DNA of 64,000 nucleotides from Undaria pinnatifida. Its lineage: Eukaryota; Sar; Phaeophyceae; Laminariales; Alariaceae. Made by a program: the position numbers and the translations under genes. Under the pieces are notes generated by a model. The model searched no databases, was not told where the DNA came from, and worked only from the letters and a program-made list of their open reading frames with translations. Shown here piece after piece: positions 56,814 through 64,000 of this stretch (positions within the stretch are counted from its first letter, which is position 1; each line of letters opens with the position of its first letter). The stretch covers positions 10,361,199 to 10,425,198 of the forward strand of contig JABAKD010000021.1 of NCBI GenBank assembly GCA_012845835.1, in the 5' to 3' direction.

Positions 56814-56869
56814 CGACTGCTTTTACTTGAAGTATCACTGTAACCTAGTCAAAGCCTTCGTCACTGTTG

Positions 56870-57035
56870 GGCGTGCGATAGCATGGTATGCAACAAAATG
56901 ATACCAGGCGTACTGATCAGATGTGATGACAAAACCGTACGTTACTCGCGATATAAACCATTTTATATTGTGGTGGTATGGTATGCAATAATGTGATATC
57001 AGGCTTACTGATGACAAAACGGTACGTTATACGAA
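56870..57035 (+). repeat. Short imperfect tandem repeat
   Basis: GGTATGCAACAAAATGATAC...TGATGACAAAACCGTACG is repeated about 90-100 bases later as GGTATGCAATAATGTGATAT...TGATGACAAAACGGTACG. Confidence 0.7.
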
Positions 57036-57779
57036 ACGTTTTTTTGTTTTTTTTTGTGTGTTTCAATCGTCTCGGTTCCTCTACCGTAGTTATCCCACAA
57101 GGTCGTTCGATCAGGATATCGTTGCGACAGGCGAACATGCCTTGATTGATGTGCGACGGGCTTGCATTCTGTTGCTGACGCTCGACATCTGACACGCCAA
57201 TTTTTACTCTTTGTGAGCCATGGCCAACTAATGAACTAACGAACCAACGCACGCTGTTGTTTTCCTTTAGTGCGTGGGGGTAGATGCTTTTTTTGCTGGT
57301 TACAGCGCAGCATGTTAGTAGTAGTAACTAGTGGACTGTTGTACGCGCATCAAATGTGCTGATCATAGCAACAAACAGCAGTTTGAAGCTGCACCCGAAT
57401 GCTTATTATACGCCAGGTACATGGAAGTCGCAGGTACTCTAGCTTCGGAAAACTTATATGCGCAGAACAGTAGTAGTACCACAGGTACCTGGTAAGCTAC
57501 AACAGCAGCATCGATCGACATAATTTATCTGGGCCGTCCCCACACAGCAGTACCTTCATTTCCGATACACCCGACTACATTAAATTGCTGTATGGGTGCA
57601 TACTCTACCGTTAGGATACGGGCGAACGCGTGACATGTAAAATGCAAAACAGGCAGTTCTGCTCTGTGGACAGTCCAGCTACATGTCGTCACAGCTGTTA
57701 GAACGCTCCGGCTAGCTTGGGCTCTGCCAGCTAATAATCGCACAAGAAACACTAAGCTATACCTTGTACGAAGAAACGT
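57036..57779. other. Nothing recognised
   Basis: No domain, repeat or RNA gene seen in about 740 bases. Confidence 0.5.
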
Positions 57780-57858
57780 CCAGGGCGCGCTGTTAATATT
57801 AATAGCGCGGTGCGGCTTCAGGGCGCGCTGTCAATATTAATAGCACGGTGCGGCTTCA
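57780..57858 (+). repeat. Two tandem copies of a 38-bp palindromic unit
   Basis: AGGGCGCGCTGTTAATATTA, continuing to GGTGCGGCTTC, occurs twice in a row. Each unit contains an almost perfect palindrome, GCGCTGTTAATATTAATAGC, followed by GC. Confidence 0.85.
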
Positions 57859-57917
57859 TACCGTCCGAACATGTTACAACCTGGTATCTGCAATATTGGA
57901 CTTCCAGGGACTACTAA

Positions 57918-58275
57918 TATATTATAAAAAATGATAATACACTCCAGCTGTGAGATCGAAGATTTCGTCGAAACTCATCTTTGCAAGCTGTGTGTGATAC
58001 TCCGATCGCGCGCATTACGAGTTGTGTGTCCTCACTAAGGATATAGGTCGGCGACTCCCCTTACAACTACAGTGTAGCTATCAGGGTCAACAGGGTGATT
58101 TTAGTCAGCCTGTGCGCGGAAACTATAAAACCCGTTTCTGAGGGGGACAAAATCTGACAGCTGTGGAGGGAAATGTATCCTTTTATCAAGTGAATCTTGT
58201 GAGTCGAATAACCGGTGAGGGGGGGGGGCGGAGTTTTGAAAGACGTGGGGGCCTGGTTTTGATCAAAAGCGGCGG
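57918..58275 (+). repeat. Module A, copy 8 (isolated)
   Basis: A full module with all landmarks including the TTTTGATCAAAA end and a 40-base G run, then the start of a second submodule (AAGCTATAAATC to ATCTGACGGTTTTA). It lies 31 kb from the nearest other A copy, preceded by CTAATATATTATAAAA. Confidence 0.85.
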
Positions 58276-58389
58276 GGTTGGAGGGGGGGGGAGGGGGGGG
58301 GGGGGGGGGGGGGGAAGGGGGGGGCAATTTGTTCATGTAAGCTATAAATCATTTCAAGGGGATAAATCTGACGGTTTTATATATATAGC

Positions 58390-59397
58390 AATGCTAGACA
58401 CATACTTCAAAGTATCACACAGCGCACGAATAGAAACACCCTCAAGCGTTGCGCCCTGTGAAAATCCAACCCGTTTTAATTTACATGGTACACTGTATTA
58501 GATACTCCCACACTGACGGCTAGAGGATACCTGTTATTACGAGGCCACTGTTTACGTTCCACCGATTTAGACCATAGATCTTGATATAAGCAAGATATGT
58601 GTACACTGCGTGTGGAGAAGAATATTGGTTCTGACATTTTCCAAAATCGGAAAATCCCACCAAAAAGAGGTGCTTTGTCTCGACCTCAGGCGAAAATCGG
58701 GACAAGGTATACTTCCCTCCTCCTCCAGATAGATGTTGTTTCGCGGTCGTGCCTAATTAGGCCGACTTTTACTCCCACGCACACGCACACACGAAACAAC
58801 GGTAAACTCGCAAATGTGCGACATCCTCCTACAGTACTACTACTGTTCCATAGCATATGATATTTCGTGTCCTGTCTCTAAGCTGTGAGCCCACGGCGAA
58901 ATGAAAAAAAACTTGCAGATTGCAAAGTTAAAGGTGAGGATTGACCATTAATATGTCGAATTCACAGCTGACATTGTTAGCAAATGAGTGTATGAAATAC
59001 ACTATGAACCATGAGGAGAGCGCCTCCCAACACGGGCAAGCCTGCCTCCCGCTTGAAAAAATATTGCAGCAACCTACTACGCTAACGTTTGGCCACTTTT
59101 TAACGGTGTAACAAAGCTTTCTACGACCGTCTACCGTCTACCACGCGAGAAAGAGATATCATGCCCCTGGGACGAAGTTCAGAGCCGTTTTCCTCCAAAG
59201 CAAGGGGAGCACAAACGGTGGTGAAAAAAGCGATATCATCGAAAGCGTTCCGTAGACGTTTCGCTCGGCGATTGCACTACTGTCTCTGTTGTCGAGAAAC
59301 CCAGCTTCGATTATTCTTCGAGGGGGCGTGTCATGTTATCTTGCGTGGCATACGGTAGTAAGCACACAGTGTCAACCTCGAGGGTCGTGCCGTCGAT
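58390..59397. other. Downstream of the DUSP gene; nothing recognised
   Basis: About 1 kb without a recognisable frame; probably intergenic or 3' UTR of the minus-strand gene at its right edge. Confidence 0.4.
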
Positions 59398-61994
59398 TTA
59401 CGGCATGTTTGCCATACTCGCAGAGGGGCTGTTGTCGACCCGCTCTAAGAATGCCCTGAGCTGGTAGGTGGCCTTCGTGCGTGCATCTTCTTCCACTCGT
59501 TGCTTCCTGTACGGTTGAACAGGCTCCGAGTAAAGGTCGGCGTTGCACCTTTTGGTATCCGTTGCGATTAAAGAAACAAGGGCCGATGTGAGTGGGGTTT
59601 GACATGAAAGTTCCGGTCATTTGTATGTTGGACTAGTCTACAGCTACAACAGTATGTACAATGAATACACTACAAATACAACTACAAGTACTTTTTCACC
59701 ACCACCACCACGACTACTACTAGTATTGTTGCTGCTGCTGCCCCAAAGCACTGGTGAAGAGTTGTTTGTGCGTCGTGAGCACAACCGAGGAAATATTAAT
59801 ATTGTCGCGCACGGATATGCATACTTTATCGGCAGCAGGGGCGGGGGGCGCGAGGTAATACATTACGTCAGTATTGCTGTGTCCGCAGCACATTGTGACC
59901 GCCCTTTGGACGAGACTCGTCTCTCCTGTGATTCCGTCTGTGTCAACAGTTCTGGGATCGATGCAAGCTCGATGCGGTCTCATGTGCTATTACTGCACGT
60001 ACCAGTAGACGTGAACGCAAGCAAAAAACCTGGTATCCGTAACAGCTGCGCAGTTCACAAACGCAAAAATTCCAACTATTGCGTAACCTCCACCATAATG
60101 GGGCGAGCGCGGGGGTTACTTTACTGAGGTAGGATACGAGTCGCGATTTCATGCAGGGAACGCTGAAGAAACAGAGTTATAGACGACCCAACGAAACAAA
60201 CAGTGACACCATGCTTAACAGCGGCGGTGACACCAGCTAATACGATGAGAAAAAACGCCGCCAACTTCGCACCTGCAGATTTCTGGGGCGCTATCCTTGC
60301 CGTACATCTCGCGGAAGGTGTACCATACCATGGCTGCAACATGGCAAAAGTGATGGAAATGGGGGGCGGGATAGAACGTCAGATGAAGCGGTTGGCCATG
60401 GCAACAAACTCTTTTCATACGTGAACAATGACAACGCATTAGATATCCGTTGGCCGACAGAGCTTAGCTTGCTCCACTACCGTGCTATCATGAATTAATG
60501 CAACTATTGCGTTTTTACTATCTGCAGATACTATTTCATTGCCGCGACGAGCATCGGCGACAGGGAAGAGGGGGTAAAGCATTCGAAAGCCGCTGGATGA
60601 ACAAAGGACACAAAACCCCTCGGTTCCGACTTCGACATCGGAGAATGCCGAATATTCGGACCAAGGGACCCGCCAAAACGTTGTTTTTTTTTTCCACGCG
60701 CATCTACATTCCAGCTTTTAGACAAACCGTGGTCACAGGTGTCGTCCCTTCTCCCCTCGGTTCTTGCCTTCATTTTATTTTATCGCGCACAGGGTATAGC
60801 AATTCCACCGCTCGTCGATTTTTTATCGAGTGTTGCTAGCTCACGCTTTTTCGCTTTCCGCAAGTCAATTTGTGCAGAAGAAAAAGTCCCCACGAATTTA
60901 TACGAGTATGCACTCGGGGGGATTCGAACTCATGAAACTTCCTATACCAGGCTCGACGATAACCTGATACGCCACCGGGGCGACCGGCAAGTATGCCTTG
61001 TCATGTTGAGGGTGTACGCCGGCGAACGGTACCTTTGTGTAACGGTGTGGGGAAACTTCTAAAGCCCACAGGAACACAGGAATGCGGCAGCATTCCATGT
61101 GCCAGGGAGTACCTACGCTGATATCAAACATTCTCTATCGTACAAATAGCGAATGACTTACGATGTACGGCGCGGTAGTCCTTCATTTTCTTGAGTCCTT
61201 GGACAAGCCCGCCATTGCTGTGGAATGAGGATGACGCAGTTAGTACGCCCTGGGCAGCTCGCCCGTCCAGCCGTGCTTTTTTTAGCAACCACGTGTCAAA
61301 GACAGCAGCAGCAAATGCCAAGCATCACACGAGTCAGCAGGATATATTTCTTGTGAAGTCCTAAAACGCTCTCGTCGCAAGGCATGGACTGACTTTTTTA
61401 GCGGTCAGCGTAAGACAACTATGAACGAATGAAGATCAGCGCGAGGGTAACTCTTTGAACACAGCCTCTCACATGGTCGCCACGCTTGATCCTGATCCTC
61501 TTTGACGAAGAGGTTAGAGTTGGTAATTTCCCCAGGGGGGTCGGCCATGCCCATGACAAACTCCACCCACTTGTTGGTCCAGACCGCGTCCATTAAGAAC
61601 CAAAACTCGCCCATGTGTTTGTTAATGACCAACCTGCGAAACATCCAGCATGCATTTCAGTGAGGCGGCAAGAGTAAGTGAAGAAAAGCGAGTGAGTTTT
61701 GGGATGCAACTCGGAAGACAAATGTTTGGGCTGCACTGTATATGAGCGGGGGTGAGGTGGGTAGCAGAACATGCCCAGCATTGGCTGCAGGGCAAACTAC
61801 GCGCGCCATCTAGTCCTGCCTCGGAAAACGCACGAAGCGTAGTCGGTGTGGAGGAAAACGGCCTCCTCCATCCCCATAACTTGGTTTCATCATTGTTGAA
61901 TACCTGTTTCGGACGTCTTTTTTCTTTGACCGTGGGTAACTCACGCCATGGTGGTGCCTACTCTAGGTGGTGTAAAAATAGCCGTCGATACCAT
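59398..61994 (-). CDS. DUSP-domain protein, five-exon gene
   Basis: The DUSP domain is found in ubiquitin-specific proteases and a few stand-alone proteins, where it acts as a protein-binding module. Proposed exons on the minus strand: 61994-61945, 61633-61473, 61275-61162, 60333-60273 and 59548-59398. Every intron starts GT and ends AG (donors GTGAGT, GTGAGA, GTAAGT, GTGCGA) and all phases agree, giving 178 residues. Domain signs: GEFWFLMDAVWTNKWVEFVM near residue 24, PPGEITNSNLF near 50, LKKMKDYRAV near 100, VWYTFREMYGKDSAPEICR near 112 and DLYSEP after it. No Cys/His protease boxes are present. The start ATG follows an in-frame TGA, but further 5' exons are possible. The acceptor of exon 3 is the weakest choice. 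A SINE sits in intron 4. The last exon could also splice on (GTAAAT overlaps the stop). Confidence 0.7.
60706..60988 (-). mobile_element. tRNA-derived SINE, copy 3 (in DUSP intron 4)
   Basis: The best-preserved head: minus strand GGTCGCCCCGGTGGCGTATC, then B box GAGTTCGAATCCCC. The body and end (CGACACCTGTGACCACGG) match copies 1 and 2. It has the same orientation as the host gene. Confidence 0.8.
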
Positions 61995-62696
61995 CTTCGA
62001 ATGCGGGAATCACATACGTACGCCACATCCGCGCAAACGTCGCCTACAACTATACAAACCAGACAGCATGGCAGTGATCCGCACGAGTTGCGTTTCGAAC
62101 CCGTATTTATGGCGTGTACAATAAGGGAAAGGGCTGAACAACTCACGGCCGACGTTCTTGACATATTTTTTATAAAATCATCTCCCTAGTTATTTGCCTT
62201 CGAACTACGACCAAACTGGTTGTGAAAATTCAATACTTCGACATAGGGTTGAGCAGTTGTGGCAATGGTGCAAGGTTTTGCTGATGCACTGCAGGCAGCG
62301 TGGGGTTCTCCGGCCGCTTAGGTTGGCGGAAACGCTTCCTCCTGGTGTTGGGGTTTCCTTCCCACGTAGCGTCAGTGTGCGAGAGCAGATTTTCTTCGAG
62401 AAATCCGTTTCACTTCCAAGCTCAATCCGCGGGAGGTTTCACCCTTAAAACGGCCTCCTGGAGAAGTCGTGGCCATAGGTCACAGGTAGGTGTCTTCTAC
62501 TCCCCTTCCCGGCACTTGCGCTTTTCCCGCTAGTATTAAACCAAAAACACTCGTGGGCCAGTGACTCCGTCATATCCATTGCAACCATACCCGAACTTGT
62601 TGAAGTGATGTCGTGCGGGATGCTACAATGTGTGTTCAAGGGAGTACCGGCATAAACCGTATCCTTGAACCCCGAAATCTTCCCTACCCAGTAGAA
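61995..62696. other. Upstream of the DUSP gene; no firm feature
   Basis: Should hold the promoter if 61994 is the true start. I see no clear TATA box. Some minus-strand frames could be additional exons. Confidence 0.35.
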
Positions 62697-62755
62697 CTAC
62701 AGTGCGTTTCTGCTGCTTTCTGCCTCAATTTCACACAATGAGAAATTTTTGACGT

Positions 62756-62953
62756 TTACCCAACGATGCCAAAAAAAGCGTCTCCCGCCCCCCAGTCCAA
62801 TGGGAACAGTGAGCATATGACGAACACAGCAACAGTGAATGTAAAAAGGTAGTACCTGTCCATGTACTGGATAACCTCTACCTCCAGTGCCCGCCTGCAG
62901 ATAGCATGGTTCACCCGTCGGTAAGCAAGGTGTAAAGGGGAGGACGGAGGCAT
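62756..62953 (-). CDS. Hypothetical membrane-segment exon
   Basis: A 65-residue minus-strand frame. HAICRRALEVEVIQYMDR is followed by YYLFTFTVAVFVICSLF, one clear hydrophobic segment long enough to cross a membrane, then WGAGDAFFGIVG. A GTAAAC donor-like site overlaps its stop, so it could be an exon of a larger gene. I recognise no family, and a chance frame is possible. Confidence 0.25.
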   Translation of the reverse strand: MPPSSPLHLAYRRVNHAICRRALEVEVIQYMDRYYLFTFTVAVFVICSLFPLDWGAGDAFFGIVG

Positions 62954-62969
62954 GGATTAGATGCATCGT

Positions 62970-64000
62970 AGTTCACAGAACAACGTGTAAAGGCAGCAAC
63001 TGATTTGGAAGGTATCGACAAAAAGTGCACTTGTTGTAGACACCACAAATAACTACCGGTAATTGCTATTGTACCATACGGCGTTGTCGGATCTCCGCAA
63101 TGAAACATGTAGTGCGGCTTCAGGGCTAAGCCAAACAGCCAGCAAGAGGAACGTACTGTCGACCTGGGTAAACCGAGCAGTTGCATGAGTATTAGCTCCG
63201 AAAGCATTATTAAAGAAGCGGCGTTCCAAGGACAGGCGTGTTGGTCGGTGGCGTTCAAGAGGATATAATGCGGAGAACAACATGAGTAAGAACGTGCGTA
63301 CGTATGCGCTTGGGGCACCATCGATAACACTTGAAATAAGACGTATTAACGTACTCGAGACCGGCGACACGCAGCATGTCCTTTAAAAAAGAATTTCAAA
63401 TCCTCGGGTAAATCTGAGCGGTCACTGGGGTTGCGCTGGATGAAACGTACTTTCGAACTCATTCCAAAGTCCTAAACAGCCACGACAACGCAATACCCTG
63501 CTGCCGTGCTCTACGAGCCACATGAGATCGTTACCAACAGCGAACAGACAGGCTACTGACTACACAGTACGGGTACTGTGCACCAAAGCAGTTATCCACA
63601 ATATTACCCCTCGATGGAGGTGACATATCGGAAACTTGTATTGTTAACTTTCACAATTGATTACTCAATACCTTCGTTCTAACGTAACTACGTGCTTGGA
63701 ATCGTTTTCAATTGGCAACCTCAACATGTTCTCGTTTCGTTTCTCGAAAAACTTTCAACTTCATTCCTTGGCTATGTGTGCTTTATGCGCTGACTTTCCT
63801 GCGCTCCTACGTGTGGCATGCGTCTCTGGGGGAAGAGGTAAAAAGTTGGCACTTAGTGACTACTGCGGTGAAGCACACTTTTGTGACGATTGAGAAAACA
63901 CTAAGACATGTACGGGAAGGAAAGACGCCCATGTCGTCAACAGGTAGAAAACAACAAAGCGAGAAAAATGTTTGAAGAAAAACGTAATTGTGAAAACGAT
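62970..64000. other. Right edge; nothing recognised
   Basis: Frames up to about 139 residues on the minus strand and 87 on the plus strand lack known motifs. Confidence 0.4.

Noticed and set aside
59621-60127. 168-residue plus-strand frame with a hydrophobic stretch
   Set aside because: It lies wholly in intron 4-5 of the DUSP gene on the other strand and shows no domain.
61226-61260. TACTAAC branch-point-like word and AG at 61227 as acceptor for a DUSP exon
   Set aside because: That acceptor gives the wrong phase after the GTGAGA donor; the acceptor at 61276 keeps the frame.

Overview
The window looks like nuclear DNA of a eukaryote that is very rich in repeats. It carries four classes of broken retroelement: an RTE/L2-like LINE, two Ty3/gypsy elements, one Ty1/copia element and one DIRS-like tyrosine-recombinase element. 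It also has tRNA-derived SINEs, short inverted-repeat DNA transposons, a pogo-like element and long (AAC)n microsatellites. One gene with introns is supported. I see no rRNA, no free-standing tRNA gene, no CRISPR array and no bacterial operon structure. DIRS, RTE, gypsy and pogo elements together with Gln-, Asn- and Thr-rich low-complexity DNA and about 50% GC would suit a macroalga or other stramenopile. This is a weak inference, because nothing here fixes the taxon.

Layout. 1-10246: a LINE whose 5' part is inverted and whose 3' part is split by a gypsy element (gypsy A, 1541-7091), followed by a second, 5'-truncated LINE. 10249-27180: an accessory mosaic. It holds a retroposon with a pyrimidine-rich head and an (AAC)n tail, two of the SINEs, and above all a modular repeat array in which modules of about 100-400 bp are separated by long G runs on the + strand (11.2-22.5 kb). 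Nested tandem and segmental duplications lie inside it. A diverged version of the main module and a small hAT-like MITE lie at 24.3-26.2 kb. 27.85-33.1 kb: a DIRS-like element (Gln-rich gag, RT, RNase H, tyrosine recombinase), broken by frameshifts. 34838-44448: gypsy B on the minus strand, with two LTRs of about 445 bp and most of its polymerase core deleted. Its 5' half (44.0-38.4 kb) holds other sequence, including an OTU-protease-like ORF that is itself cut by a pogo-like DNA transposon. 44.5-45.9 kb: two head-to-tail copies of the diverged module. 50.5-51.0 kb: a MITE-like element. 52056-56813: a copia element without reverse transcriptase. 57.9-58.3 kb: a lone copy of the main module. 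59398-61994 (minus): a five-exon gene for a small DUSP-domain protein, with a SINE in one intron.

How it fits together. Almost all coding sequence is decayed transposon protein, so the region reads as a sink for insertions into insertions. The order of some events is visible. Gypsy A entered an existing LINE. The pogo-like element entered the OTU ORF. Module copies lie next to TA-rich sequence and once abut the cut-off head of the (AAC) retroposon. The least explained part is the G-run-punctuated array and its module family, for which I recognise no known element class.
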